A stretch of DNA of 15,439 nucleotides from Syntrophorhabdaceae bacterium PtaU1.Bin034 (GTDB taxonomy: Bacteria; Desulfobacterota_G; Syntrophorhabdia; Syntrophorhabdales; WCHB1-27), in contig MVRP01000084.1 of NCBI GenBank assembly GCA_002067405.1, forward strand, positions 1-15,439, read 5' to 3'. Below are positions 6,914 to 14,472 of this stretch, piece by piece. The notes beneath the pieces were generated by a model. That model was not told the DNA's origin. It ran no database searches and saw only the letters and a program-made list of their open reading frames with translations. Within the stretch, counting starts at the first letter, position 1. Each line of letters starts with the position of its first letter. The position numbers were made by a program, and so were the translations under genes.

Positions 6914-8188
6914 ATGAGAGTACTGGTTGTAGGCAGTGGCGGACGGGAACATGCCCTTGTGTGGAAGCTGGCGCAGTCCCCTGGAATAAACGCATTATTC
7001 TGTGCGCCGGGAAACGGAGGAATCTCCCGCATTGCTTCGTGTGTGGATATACAAGCGGCGGACGTGGACCGACTGTTGGGCTTCGCGAAGAAAGAAAAGG
7101 TCAACCTTGTGGTCGTCGGCCCTGAGAACGCCTTGGCAGCCGGAATAGTGGATACCTTCGAAGGGGCGGGTATACCCGCGTTCGGCCCCCGCAAGATTGG
7201 GTCCCAGATCGAGACCAGCAAAGTTTTCGCCAAAACGCTGATGGACAAGTATGGCATCCCTACGGCAAAATTCCGGAGGTTCGAGGCATTCGATGACGCC
7301 CTGGCTTATATAAAAGGTCTCGCGACCCCATATGTAATAAAGGCCGACGGGTTATGCGCAGGGAAGGGCGCTTACATCATCAAAGAACCTGTTGAGGGAG
7401 AAGCGGTGCTCCGTGAGGTGCTGATTCAACGCGTTCACGGAGATGCGGGCAGGGAAATAATCGTGGAGAGTTTTCTCCCGGGTGTTGAGACATCCTATCT
7501 CGTTTTCGCCGACGGGACCACGATTGTTCCCATGCTTCCTTCCCAGGACCACAAAGCACTGTTGGACAATGATCAAGGACCCAATACCGGCGGAATGGGT
7601 GCTTATACCCCTGTCCCGTTCGTCGATGGCGAGATGGAAGGGGATATCGATAGCAGCATAATGAAGAAGACAATAGACGCTTTAAGGAGCGAGGGGATCA
7701 CGTACAAAGGGGTCCTGTACGGCGGTCTCATGCTCGAAGGCCGTCGCCCTTATGTGCTCGAATTCAATGCGCGGTTCGGCGACCCGGAAACGCAGCCCAT
7801 ACTGTTCAAGATGGAAAGCGATCTTTTGCCCATTGTCTCGGCATGTGCAGAAGGGACATTGAACAGCATCGGTCCGATAAAATGGAAGCAGGGAGTAAGT
7901 CTGTGCGTGGTTATCGCATCCCGGGGTTACCCTGAAAAGCCGGAGAAGGGTAAGAAAATAAAGGGACTCGAGGAACTCGACGGACAGAAGGATGTGTTCG
8001 TGTTTCATGCTGGAACCGCGAGGCAGGGTGATGTTTATTACACATCCGGCGGCCGGGTGCTGGGCGTGACAGTGCTCGGTGATACATACGCCGATGCTAT
8101 CGGGAAAGCATACAATGCAGTATCGCATATTCAGTTTGAAGGGATGTATTACCGGAAAGATATCGGCAAGAAAGCGCTGGGTGCGTAA
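6914..8188 (+). CDS. purD: Phosphoribosylamine--glycine ligase (GAR synthetase)
   Basis: This 424-residue cytoplasmic enzyme joins phosphoribosylamine and glycine with ATP, the second step of de novo purine synthesis. The N-terminal nucleotide-fold motif GSGGREHAL is at 7-15. An ATP-grasp fold follows, with VIKADGLCAGKGAYI, the family stretch PSQDHKALLDNDQGPNTGGMGAY and the metal-site motif FNARFGDPETQP. The length matches bacterial PurD proteins. AAGGA lies just upstream of the ATG, 12 bases after the IMP cyclohydrolase stop, so the two purine genes are surely co-transcribed. Nothing is missing. The other purine genes are not in the window. Confidence 0.97.
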   Translation: MRVLVVGSGGREHALVWKLAQSPGINALFCAPGNGGISRIASCVDIQAADVDRLLGFAKKEKVNLVVVGPENALAAGIVDTFEGAGIPAFGPRKIGSQIETSKVFAKTLMDKYGIPTAKFRRFEAFDDALAYIKGLATPYVIKADGLCAGKGAYIIKEPVEGEAVLREVLIQRVHGDAGREIIVESFLPGVETSYLVFADGTTIVPMLPSQDHKALLDNDQGPNTGGMGAYTPVPFVDGEMEGDIDSSIMKKTIDALRSEGITYKGVLYGGLMLEGRRPYVLEFNARFGDPETQPILFKMESDLLPIVSACAEGTLNSIGPIKWKQGVSLCVVIASRGYPEKPEKGKKIKGLEELDGQKDVFVFHAGTARQGDVYYTSGGRVLGVTVLGDTYADAIGKAYNAVSHIQFEGMYYRKDIGKKALGA

Positions 8189-8253
8189 TTTTATCAAGGC
8201 GTCGCGTGTGAGATAAATAAAACGGAAGAGAATTCGCATAGGAGAGAGAAAAA

Positions 8254-9315
8254 ATGGCAAAAGAATATGATGTAGCGGTAATCCCTGGAGATGGAACAGG
8301 TCCGGAGGTGATCAGAGAAGGGATTAAGGTGCTGAATGCAGCAGCGGATAAATTCGGCTTTGCACTGCGCTACACAAACTATGATCTGGGGGGAGAACGT
8401 TATCTGAAGACCGGGGAGACTCTTCCGGATAGCGTTTTGTCAGAACTGAAATCGCACGATGCCATTTATCTCGGGGCAATCGGTCACCCTAACGTGACTC
8501 CGGGTATTCTCGAAAAGGATATCCTGCTCAGGACCAGGTTCGAACTGGATCAATATATTAATCTCAGGCCGGTAAAGCTTTACGAAGGAGTTGATACTCC
8601 TCTCAAGAATAAGGGACCCGCGGACATAGATTTCGTGGTCGTCCGGGAAAACACCGAAGGGCTGTATACGGGATCGGGAGGCACTCTCAAGAAGGGAACG
8701 CCTGACGAGATCGCAATTCAAGAATCGATAAATACCAGAAAAGGCGTTGAAAGGTGTATCCGGTTTGCCTTCGAGTACACGAAGAAAAGGAATAAGGAAA
8801 ATAAGCTCACCCTGTGCGGAAAGACGAATGTGCTCACCTATGCCTTTAATCTATGGGAAAGGACGTTCTATGAGGTTGCCGGGGAATACCCGGGCATAAA
8901 GACCGACTACGCTCATGTGGACGCCACCTGCATGTGGATGGTAAAGAACCCGGAGTGGTTCGACGTGATTGTTACGGACAATATGTTCGGCGACATCATT
9001 ACGGACCTGGGAGCCATGATACAGGGAGGATTAGGAATAGCGTGCGGCGGAAACCTTAATCCGGAGGGCGTATCCATGTTTGAGCCGATGGGCGGTTCTG
9101 CCCCCAAATACACGGGAAAAAACGTCATTAACCCGCTGGCTGCCATCCTTGCGGGCGGTATGATGGCAGAGTTCTTCGGGGAGGCTCAGGCAGCCCAGTC
9201 CATTGAAGGCGCTGTCATGAAGGCATTGAAGAATGACATCAGGTCGCTTGATGCAGGCAAAATGGGAATGGGCACGACAGACGTGGGTGACCTTATCGTC
9301 CGTTATCTGGGTTAG
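8254..9315 (+). CDS. leuB: Isopropylmalate/isocitrate dehydrogenase family enzyme, LeuB-like
   Basis: This 353-residue beta-decarboxylating dehydrogenase opens with the family start VIPGDGTGPEV (9-19). Expected substrate residues are present: Arg95, Arg105 (NLRP), Arg131 (VRENTEG), Tyr138, Lys190, Asp223, Asp247 and Asp251. The specificity segment (LEKDILLRTRFELDQYINLR, 86-105) is hydrophobic (LL) as in isopropylmalate dehydrogenases and reads much like actinobacterial LeuB. This favours 3-isopropylmalate oxidation in leucine synthesis. The cofactor segment GSAPKYTGKNVINP (281-294), however, has Lys-Tyr where NAD-linked LeuB has Asp-Ile; Lys-Tyr is the NADP signature of E. coli isocitrate dehydrogenase. 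No leuA, leuC or leuD is nearby, so the substrate is open (isocitrate, homoisocitrate and tartrate are alternatives). AGGAG precedes the ATG. A 65-base gap follows purD, without an obvious promoter. Its last codons overlap the opposing Fis-like gene. Confidence 0.85.
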   Translation: MAKEYDVAVIPGDGTGPEVIREGIKVLNAAADKFGFALRYTNYDLGGERYLKTGETLPDSVLSELKSHDAIYLGAIGHPNVTPGILEKDILLRTRFELDQYINLRPVKLYEGVDTPLKNKGPADIDFVVVRENTEGLYTGSGGTLKKGTPDEIAIQESINTRKGVERCIRFAFEYTKKRNKENKLTLCGKTNVLTYAFNLWERTFYEVAGEYPGIKTDYAHVDATCMWMVKNPEWFDVIVTDNMFGDIITDLGAMIQGGLGIACGGNLNPEGVSMFEPMGGSAPKYTGKNVINPLAAILAGGMMAEFFGEAQAAQSIEGAVMKALKNDIRSLDAGKMGMGTTDVGDLIVRYLG

Positions 9316-9583
9316 GATTCCCGTTACCCAGCTCTTTAAGCTTTTTGCTCAGTGTATTCCGGTTTATCCCCAGCAGCCTGGATGCCTGGGTGATGTTATT
9401 GTTCGCTATCTTCATTGCTGAAGCGATGAAGATCTTCTCCATCATCAATTGAACGCTCTGAAGTATATTATCGTTATCGTTCACCTTTGACACGAGAAGT
9501 TTCTCAACTATTGTTTCGAGTTTTCCTTCGACTTGTTTATAAAGGCGGTTGATTTCACCACCGCTCAGACCGTGGTCCTTCAT
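9293..9583 (-). CDS. Short Fis-family DNA-binding protein
   Basis: This 96-residue protein is about the size of E. coli Fis (98). The C-terminal half (about 50-87) is a Fis-type helix-turn-helix with NITQASRLLGINRNTLSKKLKELG, closely parallel to the end of Fis and NtrC-type activators. There is no receiver or AAA+ domain, so it is a small nucleoid-type or accessory regulator. GAGG lies about six bases upstream of the ATG, which supports this start. The Asn-rich middle (NDNDN) probably separates the N-terminal dimerisation part from the DNA-binding part. The gene runs opposite to the dehydrogenase gene and overlaps its end by 23 bases. Whether it regulates the pilus genes upstream is unknown. 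Confidence 0.85.
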   Translation of the reverse strand: MKDHGLSGGEINRLYKQVEGKLETIVEKLLVSKVNDNDNILQSVQLMMEKIFIASAMKIANNNITQASRLLGINRNTLSKKLKELGNGNPNPDNGR

Positions 9584-9699
9584 GGCAACCTCAGATTGAT
9601 TCGGGTTTCCCGTCTGTCTTCGAATGGAAGAGACTTGAATGGTGGTATGGAATGTGAGTACGCGATAGAGTTGCTAAGGGATATGGCTGTAATCTTCAT
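9580..9699 (-). CDS. Possible 39-codon small ORF ahead of the Fis-like gene
   Basis: On the minus strand an ATG at 9699 opens a 39-residue frame (MKITAISLSNSIAYSHSIPP...INLRLP). Its TGA overlaps the start of the Fis-like gene as ATGA. That arrangement is typical of translational coupling. Against it, there is no Shine-Dalgarno sequence before the ATG and I do not recognise the peptide. It could be a leader peptide, a real small protein or chance. Confidence 0.2.
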   Translation of the reverse strand: MKITAISLSNSIAYSHSIPPFKSLPFEDRRETRINLRLP

Positions 9700-9768
9700 G
9701 TATATATTATTGATGGTTCTGATAAGAGATATTATGTTAACTCCCGATACTATCTTGCTGAGCGCTAT

Positions 9769-9798
9769 ATGTTAGCCGTAAGGTCCCGGCAGTGTCAA
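9769..9798 (-). promoter_or_regulatory. Possible sigma-70 promoter for the Fis-like gene
   Basis: Read on the minus strand, TTGACA (9798-9793) is followed after 18 bases by TAACAT (9774-9769), which matches four of six -10 positions. It lies just after the pseudouridine synthase stop and would give a leader of about 180 bases before the Fis-like ATG at 9583. The perfect -35 and the intergenic position support it; the weak -10 and long leader leave doubt. Confidence 0.45.
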
Positions 9799-9834
9799 TC
9801 AAAATATCCCCCACTTCAGTTTCAGTGACGCCCG

Positions 9835-10578
9835 TCATGATGCAGGAGCCCCGTTATGCTGCGACACCCGGCCGAGATGCTGCCTGACTTTCGAAGGGTC
9901 AATATGCACATACTCGCCGGGCTTTAGCTGGCCTATGACTATGCCGTCGATTCTCACGCGCTTCAGCTTCAGGACGGGATGAGAGAGAGCTTCTGCCATC
10001 TTCCGGATCATTCGATATCTTCCCTCTGTCACGGTGATTCTATACCATGCGTTGGCCGTTGTGTATCTCACGAAAGCAATATGCTTGGCCCTGTAACATC
10101 GGCCTTCCACAGGAACCCCGGCCATCATTCGTCTCAAGTGATCCTCGGTTAGTCGGCCTGAAAACTTGACAAGATACTCTTTCTCTACCTCATATCGTGG
10201 ATGCATGAGAAGATTGGCGAACTCCCCGTCATCGGTAAAGAGCATGAGGCCTTCCGAGTTGTAGTCGAGGCGGCCCACGGGAAACAGATGACCGGGGAGT
10301 TTGATCAGGTGGCGGGCGATCGGCCGTCCTTTGGGATCGGCAAGATCGGAGATGTAGCCGATCGGTTTATAGAGCGCAACGTAGCGATGGTGCGTGGAGA
10401 GCGTAAGCTTTTTGCCGCCGAAGGTCACCGAGTCCCTTTCGGTATCAACGTGATGAAACGGGTCGACGATCACCCGGCCGTTTACCTTTACGCGTCCTGA
10501 CCGGATAATGTCATCGGATTTGCGGCGTGAAGCCACACCGGTTTGCGCAAGGAACTTGGACAATCTTTCAAGGGGCAT
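9835..10578 (-). CDS. rluB: RsuA/RluB-family rRNA pseudouridine synthase
   Basis: This 247-residue RNA-modifying enzyme has an N-terminal S4 RNA-binding domain (about 3-60, RLSKFLAQTGVASRRKSDDII...GRVKVNGR). The catalytic domain of the RsuA/RluB/E/F group follows. The conserved motif GRLDYNSEGLML contains the nucleophilic Asp105, and KPIGYISDLADPKGR is the family's substrate loop. It converts a specific uridine in ribosomal RNA to pseudouridine, in E. coli RluB U2605 of 23S rRNA. The target here is inferred, and RluE/F- or RsuA-like specificity is possible. It starts 15 bases after the exported-protein gene, so it is probably the last gene of the pilus operon transcript, an unrelated passenger. 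Confidence 0.92.
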   Translation of the reverse strand: MPLERLSKFLAQTGVASRRKSDDIIRSGRVKVNGRVIVDPFHHVDTERDSVTFGGKKLTLSTHHRYVALYKPIGYISDLADPKGRPIARHLIKLPGHLFPVGRLDYNSEGLMLFTDDGEFANLLMHPRYEVEKEYLVKFSGRLTEDHLRRMMAGVPVEGRCYRAKHIAFVRYTTANAWYRITVTEGRYRMIRKMAEALSHPVLKLKRVRIDGIVIGQLKPGEYVHIDPSKVRQHLGRVSQHNGAPAS

Positions 10579-10593
10579 ATTGATAGATTAAAC

Positions 10594-11886
10594 TTAGTCT
10601 TTGAATATCTCCACGGTCTTTTGCGATTCCACCCGGTATATGGGCTTGATTACGTGCCTCTGGCGGGTGGCCTGGTGGTACACGTTAAGGGAAATCGGCT
10701 CGACATGAAACAGTGGGTTGAGTCGAACTTCGATTACGGTTTCATTTTGTTTTGAGAGGTCGAGTAGCGCCTCCTTGGTGATCTCTTCCTGAGAAGTATG
10801 AAGGAGCGATTCGTTGAAAAAGTACCCCCTTTTAAAAGACGCTACAAGCCGATGAACCCCTTTGGACAGACTGATTGGATACTTCTGATCGGGTGCAGGT
10901 GTCAACACTTCATTATCTACCCTGACCTTCACGTCCACGGGACTGATCAAATTGAACTCAGTTCTCTTCATACTTTGCTCGACAAAAGGGTTGCCGGCAG
11001 CTTCTCGTGTAATCAAGTGCGGTTTTTCATCCTTTAAGGGTTGGTAAGTTGTAGACTTGACGACCACATTGATAATGGATCTCTCGATAGTCGACGGCTC
11101 CCGGGGAGGGAGAACCACTGTCGAAAGAGCGGTTCGATATCGAGGCTCCAACGGCAGCGAGAATTGCATTGTGGCGTCGTGGCCGTTCGCGTCCACATTC
11201 CGTATCATTATGTTAATCTTGTTTCCCGATAGGCTGTATTTTCCCATTATGAGTGCATGAACCGAAGACTTCTTCATCGCGTCTTTAACGAAGTCAATCA
11301 CCTTCTCGTCGCTGTCAGGGTAGAAAACGAGGTTATTAAGAAACTGCTTGTTCACCAGCTTGATGCGCTTTTTCTGAGCGAAAATTCTGCGAAGTTCGGT
11401 GGCAATCTCGTCCGAGAACGCGGACACCGCATTGTTCTCGTCGAATACGCCATAAACACAAACCGTCAATCGCTTGTGAGGTTCATAGGGGTCTACAACG
11501 GTTGACAACGTGCGAATGGCAAAAGGAAAGAAAGTGGCATCTGTGTATCTGACAGGATCAAAGAAGACAGAATTCCCCGCCTCAACCTCCCTTTTTGCTT
11601 TTACGATCTCACAGACACTGGTTTGATATCGCGTCTTAGTCACGGCACACTGACCGATAACATTGTCGGAGGCCTGTATTTTGTCGAGGGCAATTGACCC
11701 TATGTCGCCCTTTGTGAGTCCTTCCTTCTCGCCAAGGTTCAGAAGCGCCTTGTCGCCTGTAAGCGCAGCTATCCTCTCCTTCGAAAGAGGGGCGACAACC
11801 CCGATAAGTGAGTCTGTAGCAAAAGATAAGGGGATCAGGACCGCCAGTGCGAAGGTTAAACAGATTATGCCCAGCAAATTCTTCAT
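10594..11886 (-). CDS. Unrecognised exported protein with FlgT/FlgO-like features, following pilQ
   Basis: This 430-residue protein has a clear signal peptide (hydrophobic 4-20, likely cut after SFA at residue 23), so it acts in the periplasm or at the outer membrane. I do not recognise a named family. Residues about 28-108 look like the small beta domain at the end of FlgT (NLGEKEGLTKGD at 50-61, then a beta-rich stretch ending VEAGNSVFF). Residues about 138-245 resemble a FlgO-type fold: hydrophobic strand, helix FSDEIATELRRIF, then HALIMGKYSLSGNKINIMIRNVD. Residues about 305-365 form a beta-rich module ending GVHRLVASFKRGYFF. There is no lipobox and no membrane helix beyond the signal. It overlaps pilQ by ATGA, with AGAGGG upstream, so a role supporting the pilus secretin is plausible but unproven. 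Confidence 0.8.
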   Translation of the reverse strand: MKNLLGIICLTFALAVLIPLSFATDSLIGVVAPLSKERIAALTGDKALLNLGEKEGLTKGDIGSIALDKIQASDNVIGQCAVTKTRYQTSVCEIVKAKREVEAGNSVFFDPVRYTDATFFPFAIRTLSTVVDPYEPHKRLTVCVYGVFDENNAVSAFSDEIATELRRIFAQKKRIKLVNKQFLNNLVFYPDSDEKVIDFVKDAMKKSSVHALIMGKYSLSGNKINIMIRNVDANGHDATMQFSLPLEPRYRTALSTVVLPPREPSTIERSIINVVVKSTTYQPLKDEKPHLITREAAGNPFVEQSMKRTEFNLISPVDVKVRVDNEVLTPAPDQKYPISLSKGVHRLVASFKRGYFFNESLLHTSQEEITKEALLDLSKQNETVIEVRLNPLFHVEPISLNVYHQATRQRHVIKPIYRVESQKTVEIFKD

Positions 11887-13391
11887 TTATCCCTCTTTTC
11901 CGTGTAGAGATTTCTGATCAGGGTAGGAGTGATGAATATAAGGAGCTCCGTTTTATTATCGGTCTTCGTGATCTTCTTGAACAGCCAGCCGAGCAAAGGA
12001 ATGTTTTGCAGAACGGGAACGCCCGACTGTTGATCGTCCTGTGTGACCTCGTAGATCCCACCCAGTACCAACGTCTCTCCATCCCTCACCAACAGCTCGG
12101 CAACGGCCTCTCTTTTATCGATTGCGGGAACACTGCCAAATCTGGAGTCGAAATTCGGCTGATCTTTTTTTGCCTTGACCTTCATGCTTATATTGCCGTC
12201 CTTGACGACATGAGGCGTTACTTCAAGTTCCAGCACCGCATCTTTGAATTGGATGTTTGTGCCAAGGTTGCTCGAGGATGTTTGATATGGGATCTGGGTG
12301 CCCTGTGTTATGCGAGCAGGACGATTTTCCGACGTGATGACCTTCGGATTTGATATTATTTTAGCTTTCCCATTGGCCTCCAGGGCCGAAAGGATGACAT
12401 CCAGCTGGAAGCTGTCTGTCACGCTCCCGATGTAGAGCCCGAGTGCCCCACCCGCTCCTTTGCCTATAGATGCGGGCATATTTACGTTATAGGGATAATT
12501 CACATTGCCTGTCGTTCCCGGCCTTGACCCGATGTTCCCGGTCGGTGATGTGAAGGTGACGTCGCCTGTAGCCGATGCACTATCGATCTGTCTCGATCCG
12601 GTCAGAGTGACCTGTTCACCTCGAATCTGGCTCTTGAGGTTCGCTCCCCACTGGATGCCGAGTTCTTTTGAGAAGGTCGAAGTAGCTTGAACAATACGCG
12701 CTTCTATCTGTACCTGCTGCGGCGGTATATCGTGCTGCTTTATCAGTTTCACTATGCTTGCCACGTTATCCTTGGTGTCTTTGATGATAAGCGCGCTGTT
12801 CCATTTGACTAATGTGACGACCCCGTTGGGTGACAATAAACCCTTTGGTTTTTCCACCAGCACTGTTCCTGTACCGGGCGCACCGGCGCCGCCCGCGGCC
12901 TGGACCACATCCTTTGCCATCGCTGAGGTTTCGCCCCTTACCATTTTCTCCACATCGGCCGCATCGGCATAATTCACATAGACGGTCTCGGTTACAAACT
13001 CTTCTTCGAGTTTTTGCTTTGCCTCTTTCTCTTTGATAAACTCAAGTCTTTCCTTTGTGCCCCGGTCTTTTTCCTCGTAGAATTTTTTGAGAGTCATGAC
13101 ACGGATAATGCTCTCTTCTTCGATCTTGGCAAGATCATTATTCCTCAGAATTACATCAAATGCCTCGTGGTGCGAAACATTTTCCAGCTTGATCGTCACT
13201 TTGCCTTTCACATCGTCGGCGATGACAATATTTTTCTTTGATACTTCGGCAAGCACCCTTAGCACGTTTCTGACGTCCGCATCCATGAAGTCAAAGGATA
13301 TCTTTTGAGCAGATTGCCTGTTGATCTGACCCGAAGATACGGAGGCTCCGAGAAAGATCATCAAGAAGATTAGAATTAGCGGTTTTTTCAT
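11883..13391 (-). CDS. pilQ: Type IV pilus secretin PilQ, short form
   Basis: This 502-residue outer-membrane secretin is the gated channel through which the pilus exits. It has a signal peptide (1-21) and an N0/STN domain (about 30-100, ISFDFMDADVRNVLRVLAEVSKKNIVIADDVKGKVTIKL). A charged helical spacer (103-131) and an N1 domain (about 132-220) with a Gly/Ala-rich insertion follow. The secretin domain spans about 225-495 and carries SENRPARITQGTQIPYQT and the signature VPVLQNIPLLGWLF (458-471). The AMIN peptidoglycan-binding domains at the start of Pseudomonas- or Neisseria-type PilQ (over 700 residues) are absent. GGAAGGG precedes the ATG, 12 bases after pilP. Position in pilMNOPQ order makes PilQ more likely than GspD. 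Confidence 0.95.
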   Translation of the reverse strand: MKKPLILIFLMIFLGASVSSGQINRQSAQKISFDFMDADVRNVLRVLAEVSKKNIVIADDVKGKVTIKLENVSHHEAFDVILRNNDLAKIEEESIIRVMTLKKFYEEKDRGTKERLEFIKEKEAKQKLEEEFVTETVYVNYADAADVEKMVRGETSAMAKDVVQAAGGAGAPGTGTVLVEKPKGLLSPNGVVTLVKWNSALIIKDTKDNVASIVKLIKQHDIPPQQVQIEARIVQATSTFSKELGIQWGANLKSQIRGEQVTLTGSRQIDSASATGDVTFTSPTGNIGSRPGTTGNVNYPYNVNMPASIGKGAGGALGLYIGSVTDSFQLDVILSALEANGKAKIISNPKVITSENRPARITQGTQIPYQTSSSNLGTNIQFKDAVLELEVTPHVVKDGNISMKVKAKKDQPNFDSRFGSVPAIDKREAVAELLVRDGETLVLGGIYEVTQDDQQSGVPVLQNIPLLGWLFKKITKTDNKTELLIFITPTLIRNLYTEKRDK

Positions 13392-13403
13392 ATTCCACCC
13401 TTC

Positions 13404-13856
13404 CTATTTTCGGGTAATATCCAGCACGATCTTACGGGTATCGCCTCTTAGTTTATATGCGAGGACTACTTTATCCTCAAGGATGTCGAACAGCCAAAGG
13501 TTCTGATTGAGGGAATCACCTTTCTTGAACAGCATTCCCCTGCCCTGCACGTCTTCCATCATGGCGAATCTGACCGCCCCTGTCTTTATTACTCCCACAA
13601 GCTTCAGCTCCTCGAGCTCATATCCTACCTTTTCTATGATTCCGGCAGCGCTTTTCTTCTTCATCCTGTAAAGGTAGATCGGCTCGAACGGATCTCTCCT
13701 GTCTTGAGAAGCATATGCAACAAAGTCTTTGTCCGTTACCGGCATGGGCGGCTTAGGCGCATTAGGTTCGTTCTTTTCGGCCGCAAATATATTACAGGCC
13801 CAAAAGAGCGAGCAGAACAGCAAAACAGTGAGAATGTTACTTCTTAGCCGGCACAT
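13404..13856 (-). CDS. pilP: Type IV pilus alignment protein PilP
   Basis: This 150-residue periplasmic protein links the inner-membrane PilN/PilO complex to the N-terminal domains of PilQ. An N-terminal signal (about 1-26) is followed by a Pro-rich linker (NEPNAPKPPMP) and then a compact beta domain with the family pattern SQDRRDPFEPI, LEELKLVGVI and GDSLNQNLWLFDILEDKVVL. PilP is a lipoprotein in Pseudomonas and Neisseria. Here Cys21 lies in LFWAC, a poor lipobox (Trp at -2), so lipidation is uncertain and ordinary signal cleavage is possible. The ATG at 13856 is chosen because AAGGACGG lies just upstream and the signal peptide starts there; the frame stays open further upstream. It overlaps pilO by 20 bases. 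Confidence 0.92.
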   Translation of the reverse strand: MCRLRSNILTVLLFCSLFWACNIFAAEKNEPNAPKPPMPVTDKDFVAYASQDRRDPFEPIYLYRMKKKSAAGIIEKVGYELEELKLVGVIKTGAVRFAMMEDVQGRGMLFKKGDSLNQNLWLFDILEDKVVLAYKLRGDTRKIVLDITRK

Positions 13857-14472
13857 TTTTACCGTCCTTTTTTTCTCCCTTCTTTTTTCCGTCAGATTTC
13901 TCCTTTTGCGGCTCTTTTTGAAAAATGTAGGTTTTAGCCGTGCAGGTGCCTTCAAGCAAAACCTTTTGACCAACTTCTCTCGAATCCAGCGTAAAACTGG
14001 CGACCTGAACGATTCTTTCCAGCTTACGAATTCCGTCAAAGAAATACCCCACGCTATGATAGGGCGCTGAATACTTGATCTCAAACGGCAACTCGGAATA
14101 CAGTTCACGGGCCTCGGGGCTTTTTGGAGCAAAGTACTTGATCTTTGTCTTCGTCTCCTGGGCCGTAAGAGAAACCTGCCTAAGGAGGCCGGGGATTTCT
14201 TTTTCTTCCGGCATCTGCCTGATCAGGTCCTGAAGGTCTGCCCTGATCTGATTACACTCCTTTCGTGCCTTTTCAATATTGTTTTTTGCGGCGGTCACCT
14301 TCGATAATTCCTGCCGCCCCTTACGTATCTCTCCCTTCAATCTATCTGTTTCCTGCCACTGAGAACTAAATATAAGAAAATATGAAGCCAGGAGGATCAG
14401 TGCTGGAAGAGCGATGAACAGGACGATCCTGTATTTCTTCGGTAGAGATAGTTCTTTGATATCAAGTCTCAC
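13837..14472 (-). CDS. pilO: Type IV pilus inner-membrane alignment protein PilO
   Basis: This 211-residue bitopic membrane protein pairs with PilN to form the alignment complex between motor and secretin. A short cytoplasmic N-terminus is followed by one membrane helix (about 16-36), a coiled-coil region (about 40-90, LKGEIRKGRQELSKVTAAKNN...) and a periplasmic ferredoxin-like domain (about 95-180, with PFEIKYSAPYHSVGYFFDGIRKLERI). The last 25 or so residues are almost entirely Lys/Glu/Gly, an unusual basic tail. The start codon is GTG, overlapping the pilN stop as GTGA, so translation is coupled. Confidence 0.94.
   Translation of the reverse strand: MRLDIKELSLPKKYRIVLFIALPALILLASYFLIFSSQWQETDRLKGEIRKGRQELSKVTAAKNNIEKARKECNQIRADLQDLIRQMPEEKEIPGLLRQVSLTAQETKTKIKYFAPKSPEARELYSELPFEIKYSAPYHSVGYFFDGIRKLERIVQVASFTLDSREVGQKVLLEGTCTAKTYIFQKEPQKEKSDGKKKGEKKDGKNVPAKK

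Noticed and set aside
9533..9775. Plus-strand frame of 80 codons across the spacer
   Set aside because: It begins inside the antisense strand of the Fis-like gene, has no ribosome site and no recognisable motif, and lies opposite a likely promoter region.
9800..9834. Possible hairpin after the pseudouridine synthase gene (CACT...AGTG)
   Set aside because: It is a four-pair stem made of a short direct repeat, without a strong T-run on the transcribed strand.
13857..14132. Longer open frame upstream of PilP
   Set aside because: The extension overlaps pilO and lacks PilP features. The signal peptide and ribosome site start PilP at 13856.
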